From Bacteroidales bacterium (GTDB lineage Bacteria > Bacteroidota > Bacteroidia > Bacteroidales > P3), in assembly GCA_017960605.1 (NCBI GenBank), contig JAGCYV010000037.1, positions 1 through 64,000 on the forward strand: a stretch of 64,000 bases of DNA, read 5' to 3'. Positions 41,817-50,620 of this stretch are shown in pieces. Position 1 is the first letter of the stretch. Each line of letters starts with the position of its first letter. The notes under the pieces were generated by a model. That model saw only the letters and a program-made list of their open reading frames with translations, did not search any database and was not told the DNA's origin. Made by a program: the position numbers and the translations under genes.

Positions 41817-44800
41817 AGAAGGGTTGGAAGATAGCGTTGATCACGTTGGGCTCGCTGGTAGGGCTGGCGGTTGTGGTGGTAGCTGTGGCCTTGTGGCTGG
41901 TGTTCACGCCTGCACAACTGACCAAGATAGTGAACCGGCTGGCCTCCAACTATGTGACCTGCGACACCCATTTCGGGCGGGTGAATCTGACGCTGTTCAA
42001 GACCTTCCCGGATGCGGGACTGACGGTGAACGACGTGTATGTGGTCAATCCGACGGAAGGTGCGTTGAGCGACACGGTGGCGCATATCGGCAGCCTGACG
42101 GTGGGCGTGGATGTGAAGCGATACCTGAAAGGGAAGGAGGTGGTGGTGCACCAGGTGCTGCTGGACGGGGTGACGGCCTCGCTCTATACCGACAGCGCCG
42201 GAAGAAACAACTACGATATCTTCCCCAAGAAAGAGAAAAAAGAGAAGGAGAAGAAGCCCTTCAGCCTGGACAGCCTGCCCGACATCGACCTCAAGCGGGT
42301 GAGCGTCAGCAACCTGGATGCGCAGCTGCTGAACGACAAGAGCGGCATGCAAGCCGAAGTGACGGATCTGGACCTGAATGTGACAGGCACGCTTGCCGAG
42401 GGCAGGGTGGATGCCGACCTGGACCTGCAGGCCGACAAGATGATGCTGACCACCGCCGACAGCAACGGAGAGACCAAGATTTACACGGTGCTCGACGAGC
42501 CGAACATAGACCTCAAAGCCGAGGGGAACCTCGACGAGGTGAAGGGTCAGTTGAAGCTAAACCTTAAGAAAGGGCGCTTCAACGACATGATCAACGAAAC
42601 CCTCCAAACGTCGAAACACGACCTGCTGACGCTGACGGCGCCCTTCGAGGCCGACCTGGAGAATAGCAGATGGTCGGTGGACGGCGGAAAGGTCAAGATT
42701 GACGACTATGCGTTGGATGTGGATGGGACGGTACAGCTGAAGAAGGACACGGTGCCGATGACGGTGGATGTGGCTGTGGCCACCATCGACTCGTGGCAGG
42801 TGGAGCCGCTGCTGGACATCGTGCCCGAAAAATATGTAAAGTTCCGCAAGGGGATGGACCTCGACGCGAAGGTGAAGCTGCAAGCCTCCGCCAAAGGGGC
42901 GGTGTCCAAAGATAGCAAGCCCCTCATCAACGCCACCGCCCATATCGCCGACGGACGGTTCTACTATCCCAAATCGCTGCCCTACAAGGTGAACAAAATC
43001 AACGGAGACCTCACGGCGAGTCTCGACCTGAGCAAGGGCGGCAAGTGCAGCGCGGTGGTGGAACGCCTGAAGGCCCATACCCGCGGTACCGACGTGAGTG
43101 TGAAGGGTAGGGCGGACGACCTGCGGGGCGACATGCACATCGCCGCCGACGTGAAAGGGGCGTTGCCACTGGAGGACATCATGCCGATGATTCCCGAGAA
43201 GCTGAAGGTGACGGCCCAAGGCGACGCCGACCTCGATGTGAGAGCTGACTTCAAGATGAGCCAGCTGAAAGCGAAAGCCTACGAGAAGATGAAGCTGGAC
43301 GGCGACATCAGGCTGAAGAAGCTGGACGCGAAATACAACGACATACAGATACAGTCGCCCGACCTCAATATCGCCATGCAGCTGCCGGCCAAGGAGCATG
43401 CGGGCAAGATGGGCGACGTCCACCTGACCAGCGGCAAGCTGAAGGTGGAAAACGGGAAATGGATGGCCGACCTGGCCAATCCCAACATCAACGTGGGCAT
43501 CAACAATGTGACGAAGGAGCAGCTGGCTGCCGCCTTTGAGGTGGCGCTTGGGAAGAGTGCCGCCACGCTGGACTCGAATCAGATAGACCTCAGTTCGCTC
43601 TCGCTCAAAGGGTCGGTGCGGTTCGACTCGACACAGAGCAACACGCTGAAGAAATACAATCCGAAACTGAACATCCAGGTGCGCAACGGCGTGGTGAACA
43701 CCACAGCGCTACCGGAGAAGTTGTATCTGAACGAGTTCGCCTTTGCCTATATGCCCAAGGAGGTGCAGATTAGGAATGCGGAAATCAAACTGGGAAGGAG
43801 CGACTTCCAGCTGTACGGCACGGTGGAGAACCTGGAGGAGTGGATGGACCACAAGGAGATGCTCACGGGCGACCTGAACTTCACCTCGACCTATACGGAT
43901 GTAGATGAGCTGATGTCGATGTTCAGCGGCAAAGGCACCGACCCCGACACCCTGGAGCAGATGCGTCAGGAGGACAAGGTGGCCAAAGACGCCAACCCCT
44001 TCATGGTGCCGAAGGATGTCGATGTGACGCTGCACACGCATATCCGTCGCAGTGTGGCCTTCGGGAACGACCTGGGCGACCTGGCGGGAGCGGTGACCGT
44101 GAAGGACGGTACCGCCATTCTCGACCAGATAGGCTTCGTGTGCAAAGCCGCCACCATGCAGCTCACCGCCCTCTACCGTTCGCTGCGGCCCAACAACATC
44201 TTCGTGGCATTGGACTTCCACCTGTTGGACATCCAGATTGACGAGCTGCTGGACATGATACCCACTGTCGATACCTTGGTGCCGATGTTGGCGGCCTTCA
44301 ACGGCAACGCCAACTTCCATCTGGCCGGCGAAGGGTTCCTCAACGCCCGCTACAAGCCTAAGATGAGCACTCTCCTCGGCTCGGCGGCCATCAGCGGTAA
44401 GAACCTGGTGGTGATGGACAACAACAGCATCGCCCAGATCGCCAAACTGATGCAGTTCAAGGAATGGAAAGACAAAGACAACAAGATACGGATTGACAGC
44501 CTGAGTGTGGAGATGACCTGCCTGAGGAAGGAAATCGAGGTGTTCCCCTTCCTGATCAATATCGGCAAATATCAGCTTTGCGCCTCGGGCAAGCACAACC
44601 TCGTAGGCGACTGCGGCTACCATGTGGAGCTGCTCAAGAACCCCGTGATGGCCAAGGTGGGTGTCGATATAAAGGGATCGCTCAAGAATCCCAAGATCAC
44701 CCTCGGAGAGGTACGCTATGCCGACCTCTACAAACCGCAGAAGAACGGCGATGTGGAGAAGCGGGCGTTGGAGATGAAACGGATGGTCAGGGAAGCGCTG

Positions 44801-44818
44801 GAGAAGAACGTAAGATAA
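41813..44818 (+). CDS. AsmA-family envelope protein
   Basis: The 1001-residue protein has one N-terminal membrane helix (residues of about 7-30) and a long beta-taco region of the AsmA/TamB-like kind, with HFGRVNLTLFKTFPDAGLTVNDVYV near the N-terminus and VKGSLKNPKITL-type repeats at the C-terminus (GVDIKGSLKNPKITLG). A Lys/Glu linker (KKEKKEKEKK) follows the N-terminal domain. AsmA-like proteins span the periplasm and are thought to move phospholipids to the outer membrane. It is translationally coupled to the preceding lipoprotein and lies 10 bp ahead of a DUF4199 gene. Confidence 0.87.
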   Translation: MKKGWKIALITLGSLVGLAVVVVAVALWLVFTPAQLTKIVNRLASNYVTCDTHFGRVNLTLFKTFPDAGLTVNDVYVVNPTEGALSDTVAHIGSLTVGVDVKRYLKGKEVVVHQVLLDGVTASLYTDSAGRNNYDIFPKKEKKEKEKKPFSLDSLPDIDLKRVSVSNLDAQLLNDKSGMQAEVTDLDLNVTGTLAEGRVDADLDLQADKMMLTTADSNGETKIYTVLDEPNIDLKAEGNLDEVKGQLKLNLKKGRFNDMINETLQTSKHDLLTLTAPFEADLENSRWSVDGGKVKIDDYALDVDGTVQLKKDTVPMTVDVAVATIDSWQVEPLLDIVPEKYVKFRKGMDLDAKVKLQASAKGAVSKDSKPLINATAHIADGRFYYPKSLPYKVNKINGDLTASLDLSKGGKCSAVVERLKAHTRGTDVSVKGRADDLRGDMHIAADVKGALPLEDIMPMIPEKLKVTAQGDADLDVRADFKMSQLKAKAYEKMKLDGDIRLKKLDAKYNDIQIQSPDLNIAMQLPAKEHAGKMGDVHLTSGKLKVENGKWMADLANPNINVGINNVTKEQLAAAFEVALGKSAATLDSNQIDLSSLSLKGSVRFDSTQSNTLKKYNPKLNIQVRNGVVNTTALPEKLYLNEFAFAYMPKEVQIRNAEIKLGRSDFQLYGTVENLEEWMDHKEMLTGDLNFTSTYTDVDELMSMFSGKGTDPDTLEQMRQEDKVAKDANPFMVPKDVDVTLHTHIRRSVAFGNDLGDLAGAVTVKDGTAILDQIGFVCKAATMQLTALYRSLRPNNIFVALDFHLLDIQIDELLDMIPTVDTLVPMLAAFNGNANFHLAGEGFLNARYKPKMSTLLGSAAISGKNLVVMDNNSIAQIAKLMQFKEWKDKDNKIRIDSLSVEMTCLRKEIEVFPFLINIGKYQLCASGKHNLVGDCGYHVELLKNPVMAKVGVDIKGSLKNPKITLGEVRYADLYKPQKNGDVEKRALEMKRMVREALEKNVR

Positions 44819-44828
44819 GGAGATAGAA

Positions 44829-45353
44829 ATGGGAATTTTCCACAGATACAGTAGCACCATACACGGCAACTACCGACGGGCCTATCTGCGAGGCGGATTG
44901 GCCACGGGAGTGCTGATGGCGTTATATGTGCTGATGCGGCTGCTGATGGGCAATCCACTTCAATCCCCGACATCGCTCATCCTCGATGCTGTACTGCTGG
45001 TGGCCATCTTCCTCCTGATGGCGTGGTACCGCAATTCGCTTCCGGAGAAGAAAATCACGTTGAAGGAATGCCTGCTTTTCGGCATCGGCACTGCGGTGGT
45101 GGCCGGCATCGCCTATGGGCTGCTGCTCTGGGCCATCGGATTGAGTTCGGACACCCAGACGGTGCTCTTCACCAACTCGATGACGCAGAACAATATCACG
45201 GCACAAGACCCACAGCTGCATTATTGGGCTGCCTGGTGGGCCATTCTGTCGGCATTGCAGGCGATGCTCCTGGGTGCCTTCGGGGCTTTTGTGGCCGCCA
45301 TCTGCTTCCGCAACGAGAAATCGCCGGTGCATATAAATAAAGATAATAAATAA
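44829..45353 (+). CDS. DUF4199-like membrane protein
   Basis: The 174-residue protein has four predicted helices (near residues 20-42, 50-67, 82-104 and 140-162), a Bacteroidetes family often coded just ahead of a DPM1-type glycosyltransferase, as it is here. No catalytic residues are evident. It may help the glycosyltransferase with lipid substrates, but this is only context. The start ATG lies 10 bp after the AsmA-like stop. Confidence 0.75.
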   Translation: MGIFHRYSSTIHGNYRRAYLRGGLATGVLMALYVLMRLLMGNPLQSPTSLILDAVLLVAIFLLMAWYRNSLPEKKITLKECLLFGIGTAVVAGIAYGLLLWAIGLSSDTQTVLFTNSMTQNNITAQDPQLHYWAAWWAILSALQAMLLGAFGAFVAAICFRNEKSPVHINKDNK

Positions 45354-45371
45354 TGTAATAATATAAATTAT

Positions 45372-46307
45372 ATGACAGACATATCAATCGTTGTTCCGCT
45401 ATATAACGAAGCCGAGTCGCTGCCGCACCTGGCAGAGTGGATAGACAAAGTGATGAAAGAGCACGGGTTCAGCTACGAAGTGGTGATGGTCGATGACGGC
45501 AGTCGTGACGGCTCGTGGCAGGTCATCGAGGAACTTCACCAAAAGAACCCCGCCTATCGCGGCGTCAAGTTCCGTCGCAACTACGGTAAGAGTGCCGCCC
45601 TCAACGTGGGATTCGCCGCCACCGAAGGCGATGTGGTCATCACCATGGACGCCGATTTGCAGGACAGTCCCGACGAGGTGCCGGAACTCTACCGCATGAT
45701 CAAGGAAGAGGGTTACGACCTCGTGAGCGGATGGAAGAAGAAACGCTACGACTCCAAGCTGGCCAAGAACATCCCTTCCAAGTTCTTCAACTGGACCACC
45801 CGTCGCATGAGCGGCATCAAGCTGCACGACTTCAACTGCGGCCTCAAAGCCTACCGCCACGAGGTGGTGAAGAGCATCGAGGTCTATGGCGAGATGCACC
45901 GTTACATCCCCGTCATCGCCAAATGGGCCGGATTCTCGAAGATAGGCGAGAAGGTGGTGCAGCACCGTAAACGCGAGTTCGGTGTCACCAAGTTTGGCAT
46001 GAACCGCTTCATCAACGGCTATCTGGACCTGATGAGCATCATGTTCATGTCCAAATTCGGCAAGCAACCCATGCACTTCTTCGGTGCCGTCGGCAGCCTC
46101 TCGTTCCTCTTCGGATTTATTGCTCTGATAGTGGTGCTCATCTTGCGTCTGGCCGGACGGATGGCGCTCACCAATAGCGTCTGGTTCTACCTCTCCATGT
46201 TCTTTGTGCTCATCGGCATGATGCTCTTCCTCGCCGGATTCCTCGGCGAACTCATCTGCCGCAACTCCTCCACCCGCAACCAATACCTAATCGAGAAAGA
46301 ACTATGA
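45372..46307 (+). CDS. Membrane-anchored family 2 glycosyltransferase (DPM1/ArnC-like)
   Basis: The 311-residue protein has a GT-A domain with DISIVVPLYNEAESLP, MVDDGSRDGS and the metal-binding TMDADLQDSPDEVP, then two C-terminal helices (residues of about 232-255 and 267-291). The layout matches dolichyl- or undecaprenyl-phosphate mannosyl/glucosyl transferases, which charge a polyprenyl phosphate with sugar for later use in the envelope. The DUF4199 partner precedes it. It overlaps ychF by four bases. Confidence 0.92.
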   Translation: MTDISIVVPLYNEAESLPHLAEWIDKVMKEHGFSYEVVMVDDGSRDGSWQVIEELHQKNPAYRGVKFRRNYGKSAALNVGFAATEGDVVITMDADLQDSPDEVPELYRMIKEEGYDLVSGWKKKRYDSKLAKNIPSKFFNWTTRRMSGIKLHDFNCGLKAYRHEVVKSIEVYGEMHRYIPVIAKWAGFSKIGEKVVQHRKREFGVTKFGMNRFINGYLDLMSIMFMSKFGKQPMHFFGAVGSLSFLFGFIALIVVLILRLAGRMALTNSVWFYLSMFFVLIGMMLFLAGFLGELICRNSSTRNQYLIEKEL

Positions 46308-47404
46308 GCCTACAATGCGGTATAGTAGGTTTGCCCAATGTCGGCAAATCGACCCTCTTCAACTGCCTGAGCAACGCCAAAGCGCAGGCAGCCAACTTCC
46401 CGTTCTGCACCATCGAGCCCAATGTGGGTGTCATCACCGTCCCCGATGAGCGACTGGCCAAATTGGTGGAGATTGAACGTCCCGCATCCGTCGTTCCCGC
46501 CACCGTCGAGATTGTCGATATCGCCGGACTGGTCAAAGGGGCTTCGAAAGGGGAGGGACTCGGGAACAAATTCCTGGCCGATATCCGCAACTGCGACGCC
46601 ATCATCCACGTGCTCCGCTGCTTCGACGACGACAACATCACCCATGTCGATGGCTCCGTCGATCCGGTACGCGACAAGCTCACCATCGACCTCGAATTGC
46701 AGTTCAAAGACCTGGAAACCATCGAAAACCGATATGAGAAGGAGGTGAAGAAAAGCAAAGCCGGCGGCGATGCACGCGCCAAGAAGCTCGTGGAGGTGAT
46801 GGACCTCTACAAAGCCGCCCTTCTGGAAGGGAAGAGCGCGCGCACCGTGCAGCTCGACGACAACCAGCAGGAAGTAGCTCGTGACCTGATGCTGCTCACC
46901 ACCAAACCGGTGATTTACGTATGCAACGTCGATGAGGTTTCGGTGGTCAATGGAAACAAATACTCTGACGCGGTTCGCGAAGCCGTCAAAGACGAGCAGG
47001 CCGAGGTGCTGCTCATCGGTGCCGGCATCGAAGCCGACATCGCCGAACTCGAGACCTACGAGGAGAAGCAGATGTTCCTTGAGGACCTGGGACTCAAAGA
47101 GAGCGGCGTCAACCGTCTTATCAAAGCCGCCTACCGTCTTCTGGGCTTGCAGACCTTCCTCACCGCAGGTCCCAAAGAATGCCGTGCATGGACCTTCAAG
47201 AAAGGAATGAAAGCTCCTCAGACTGCGGGTATTATCCACTCTGACTTCGAGCGGGGCTTTATACGCGCCGAAGTCATCAAATACGACGATTACGTCACCC
47301 TCGGCTCCGAGGCCAAATGCCGTGAAGCCGGCAAGATAGCCGTCGAAGGAAAAGACTATGTCGTCCAGGACGGCGACATCATGCACTTCCGCTTCAACGT
47401 TTGA
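46304..47404 (+). CDS. ychF: Redox-regulated ATPase YchF
   Basis: YchF/OLA1 is an Obg-related P-loop protein that prefers ATP to GTP and binds ribosomes. The 366-residue protein has the P-loop [32 protein letters not shown] in switch II, and NVDE in place of the canonical guanine-specific NKxD, as expected for the ATP-specific family. The C-terminal TGS-like domain contains TAGPKECRAWTFKKGMKAPQ. It overlaps the glycosyltransferase gene by four bases and precedes porW by 13 bp. Confidence 0.95.
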   Translation: MSLQCGIVGLPNVGKSTLFNCLSNAKAQAANFPFCTIEPNVGVITVPDERLAKLVEIERPASVVPATVEIVDIAGLVKGASKGEGLGNKFLADIRNCDAIIHVLRCFDDDNITHVDGSVDPVRDKLTIDLELQFKDLETIENRYEKEVKKSKAGGDARAKKLVEVMDLYKAALLEGKSARTVQLDDNQQEVARDLMLLTTKPVIYVCNVDEVSVVNGNKYSDAVREAVKDEQAEVLLIGAGIEADIAELETYEEKQMFLEDLGLKESGVNRLIKAAYRLLGLQTFLTAGPKECRAWTFKKGMKAPQTAGIIHSDFERGFIRAEVIKYDDYVTLGSEAKCREAGKIAVEGKDYVVQDGDIMHFRFNV

Positions 47405-47406
47405 TG

Positions 47407-47511
47407 AAACTGAAAAGTGAAAATTGAAATACATAACAAGGCCTATAAATGGTGGCGCAGAATTCTCTGCGGCTGCCTAATTATTCCCTTTCACCTTTCA
47501 ATTTTCACCTT
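47407..47511. repeat. Facing short-unit arrays around the porW start
   Basis: GAAACTGAAAAGTGAAAATTGAAA (47406-47429, imperfect units of GTGAAAA) faces TTTCACCTTTCAATTTTCACC (47490-47510). The GTG start at 47417 lies in the left arm, and the right arm codes for part of the signal peptide (FHLSIFTLT). This is the same arrangement as at 39801-39925. Confidence 0.8.
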
Positions 47512-50215
47512 AACCTCCTGCTCTACCCAGAAGGCCAAGTGGACCAATATCCAGTACCACAACACCACCTGCCACTACAATGTCTGGTGGAACGGCAACG
47601 AAAGCCTCAAGGCCGGCCGTGAGAAACTGATGAAGTCGGCCTCAGACGACTACACCACCTTCCTGCCGGTGGAGAAGACTCCAACAGCCGACGAGGCACG
47701 CAGCGTGAACCCCGAGATGGACCGCGCCATCGAGAAGGGAGTCAAGGGCATCAAGAAACACAGCATCTATGTCGGCGGCGAGGAACACGTGCCCTACATC
47801 AAGGAATGCTACCTGCTGACCGCCTACGCCACCTTCTACAAGCAAGACTACACTTCGACCCTCAACACCTGCAACATCCTCGTCACACAGTTCAACGGCA
47901 CCCGCGCCGGTGACGAAGCCGCCGTGCTGATGGCACGCTGCATGGCCCGTGAAAAACGCTATTCCGAAGCCGAAGCCACCCTCGACCAACTGGTGGCACG
48001 TCTCGAGGCCGGCAATTTCTCCTACAACCAGCGCGACAAACTCTACTGCGCTATGGTCGAAGCCACCGTGCTGCAGGAGAAATACAAGAAGGCGGTGGAA
48101 TACATCCATCTGGCCACCGACGCTACCCATAGCACCAACACCAAAGCCCGACTCACATTCCTCCTGGCGCAGATCTATCAGAAACTCGACCGCCGGCCCG
48201 TGGCGACAAAATACTTCCGGAAGGTGCAGACCTACGCGCCCGAATACGTAATGGAATTCAACGCCCGCCTCTGTGAAGCCTCCTGTGCCGACCTCAGTTC
48301 GCTCAACGAGAGCGACATCCAGAAACTCGAACGCCAACTCGACGCCATGCTGGCCGACAAGAAAAACGAAGAATACCGCGACCAGATCTACTATGCCAAA
48401 GGCGAGATGTACCTCGGATTGAAAGACGCACAGAAAGCCTGCGACAATCTGAAACTCAGCGTCGCCGTCTCCAAAACCAATAAGGCACAGAAAGGCAAGT
48501 CGGCGCTCAAACTTGGCGAAGTGCTCTACGATATCTACGAGAACTACGACCTGGCGCAATACTACTACGACACCGCCATCCAGTGCCTCTCGAAAGATTA
48601 TCCGGGATACGCTACCGTCAAACGCCGCAACGACATGCTCAAAGACCTGGTCTCCTACACCCGTGTCTATGAGCGGTGCGACAGCCTGATTGCCGTCGCC
48701 GCTATGCCCGAATCCGAACGCAACGCCCTCATTCAACGCACCATCGACACCCTTGCCGCTCGGGAGAAACGAGCCCAAGAACAAGCGCTGATTGACGAGC
48801 TCCGCAATGAGAACAGCGGCCAGCAAAACACACTCAAAGGCGACTGGTACTTCTACAACGCCAACTCCGTGCAGAAAGGCAAGGAAACCTTCCGCCAGCG
48901 ATGGGGGATGCGAGCGCTCGAAGACAATTGGTTCCTCTTCAACAAACCCAACTTCAGCCTCTTCACCTTCGACAACCCCTCATCCGATGCCGAAAGCGAC
49001 ACCACTGTCGCCGACACCAACGCAAGCAATCAAGCAACCAAACAACAAGGCAATCAACTTGGCAACCCCGACGACCCCCACAGCCCAGCCTACTACCTCA
49101 AAGACCTGCCCGTCACCCAGGCGCAATACGACTCCATCGACTCTCTCACATCCCTCTCGCTCCTCAATGCCGGATACATCTTCTACGACGGCATCCGCAA
49201 CACCCCAAGAGCCCTCGACTGCTACCTCCGCCTGGCTCGCGACTATACCACCCATCCCGAAATCGAGCAGGCCTTCTACATGCTCTACCGCATCTACGAC
49301 CGACAGGGTAACACACCTCAGGCCAACTACTACCGCGATATGGTCCTCCTCGGATTCCCCGACGGCGACTTCGCCAACCTGATCCGCGACAACGAGTACT
49401 ACAAAGAACTTCTCCGTCGCGAGGGAAGGGTAGAGGAAGCCTACGCCGAGCTCTACGACCACTTCACCCGCCGCAACTACAACCGCGTCGTCACCCTCTC
49501 CGACCAAGCCGACGAACTCTATGCCGGGCACCCCATGCTGCCCAAGTTCCACTACTGGAAGAGCCTGGTGCTCGCCTCGCTCGGAGAGCGCTCCGATGCC
49601 GTTAGCATCCTCGAACAGATGCTCTCACAACTCACCGAAGAAGACACCCTCCAACCGCTTGTACTCGCCCAACTCGAACTCCTCCGCTCCGACACCAACA
49701 CCCTGGCCGTCAGACAGGCCGACAGCCAACGCGAAGAAATCACCCTCCACGATGAGCAGCGAGCCCGTCAGAAATCAATCGATCAAGCAATCAAACAATC
49801 AAGCAATCCCGAAAACGACCTTCCCCCCGAAGCCCTCGTCTATCGCTATCGTGAAGGACAGCAATACTACGTCGTTATCCTCATCAACGACCGCCACATC
49901 AAAGCCACCGAACTCCAGTACCGCATCACTGACTTCAACACCCAGTACTACGCCAACAGCGGCTACAAAGTCAATGCCATACTCTTCTCCGACACCACAC
50001 AGCTCCTCACCGTCCACCGCTTCCGCAACGCAGACGAAGCCCTTGGCTACTACCGCCACCTCCTTTCAGAGGAAAGTCCCCTCCGCCGCTATGCCGACGC
50101 CGACCACACCGAATTTGCCATCTCCACCCAGAACTACGCCACCTTCTACAACCGCAAAGATCCCGCCGCCTATCTTGCTTTCTTCAAAAAATATTATTTG
50201 AACAATAAACAATAA
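47417..50215 (+). CDS. porW: PorW/SprE-like T9SS lipoprotein with TPR repeats
   Basis: The 932-residue protein starts at GTG and has a lipoprotein signal (CLIIPFHLSIFTLTSC). The N-terminal part contains the family block NTTCHYNVWWNGNESL and the DDYTTFLPV motif, followed by several TPR pairs (YVPYIKECYLLTAYATFYKQ, AQKACDNLKLSVAVS). The C-terminal part has HPLLSILEQML-type repeats and ends with a YYVVILINDRHIKATELQYR domain. These parts match SprE/PorW, a lipoprotein required by the type IX secretion system. It contains two in-frame expansions of an AATCAAGC-type repeat (about residues 534-550 and 783-796). No other T9SS gene is in the window. Confidence 0.85.
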   Translation: MKIEIHNKAYKWWRRILCGCLIIPFHLSIFTLTSCSTQKAKWTNIQYHNTTCHYNVWWNGNESLKAGREKLMKSASDDYTTFLPVEKTPTADEARSVNPEMDRAIEKGVKGIKKHSIYVGGEEHVPYIKECYLLTAYATFYKQDYTSTLNTCNILVTQFNGTRAGDEAAVLMARCMAREKRYSEAEATLDQLVARLEAGNFSYNQRDKLYCAMVEATVLQEKYKKAVEYIHLATDATHSTNTKARLTFLLAQIYQKLDRRPVATKYFRKVQTYAPEYVMEFNARLCEASCADLSSLNESDIQKLERQLDAMLADKKNEEYRDQIYYAKGEMYLGLKDAQKACDNLKLSVAVSKTNKAQKGKSALKLGEVLYDIYENYDLAQYYYDTAIQCLSKDYPGYATVKRRNDMLKDLVSYTRVYERCDSLIAVAAMPESERNALIQRTIDTLAAREKRAQEQALIDELRNENSGQQNTLKGDWYFYNANSVQKGKETFRQRWGMRALEDNWFLFNKPNFSLFTFDNPSSDAESDTTVADTNASNQATKQQGNQLGNPDDPHSPAYYLKDLPVTQAQYDSIDSLTSLSLLNAGYIFYDGIRNTPRALDCYLRLARDYTTHPEIEQAFYMLYRIYDRQGNTPQANYYRDMVLLGFPDGDFANLIRDNEYYKELLRREGRVEEAYAELYDHFTRRNYNRVVTLSDQADELYAGHPMLPKFHYWKSLVLASLGERSDAVSILEQMLSQLTEEDTLQPLVLAQLELLRSDTNTLAVRQADSQREEITLHDEQRARQKSIDQAIKQSSNPENDLPPEALVYRYREGQQYYVVILINDRHIKATELQYRITDFNTQYYANSGYKVNAILFSDTTQLLTVHRFRNADEALGYYRHLLSEESPLRRYADADHTEFAISTQNYATFYNRKDPAAYLAFFKKYYLNNKQ

Positions 50216-50227
50216 AAAAACAATATT

Positions 50228-50620
50228 ATGGCAAAAACAATGGAAATTGAAAACAGTCCCATCAACATTATCACCGACGGCACCACCGTCAAAGGTGACA
50301 TCGTAGCTTCCGGTGACTTCCGTCTCGACGGACTCCTCGAAGGAAACATCCAGCTCAACGGGAAACTCGTCATCGGCGACTCCGGCGTCGTCAACGGCAA
50401 CGTCCTCTGCCAGAATGCCAACATCATCGGCACCGTCAACGGCAACCTTTCCGTCAAAGAGCTCCTCTCGCTCCACGCCTCCGCACGCGTCCGTGGCGAC
50501 ATTCTTATCAACAAACTCTCCATCGAGCCCGGCGCCGTCTTCTCCGGCAAATGTCGCATGATTGACGAAATCCGCGCTCAGCACGAAGAGCAGCCTGCCG
50601 ACGCTCCTGCCACCGAATAA
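50228..50620 (+). CDS. Bactofilin
   Basis: The 130-residue protein is a small bactofilin: a right-handed beta-helix of repeating G(D/N)xxxxG turns (TTVKGDIVASGDFRLDGLLEGN, then LVIGDSGVVNGNVLC, TVNGNLSV, RVRGDILINK), with short disordered tails and no membrane segment. Bactofilins polymerise into filaments that organise cell shape, cell wall synthesis or organelles. It is 12 bp beyond porW and overlaps the kinase gene by one base (TAATG), so the three could be an operon. Its tail is acidic and proline/alanine-rich. Confidence 0.93.
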   Translation: MAKTMEIENSPINIITDGTTVKGDIVASGDFRLDGLLEGNIQLNGKLVIGDSGVVNGNVLCQNANIIGTVNGNLSVKELLSLHASARVRGDILINKLSIEPGAVFSGKCRMIDEIRAQHEEQPADAPATE

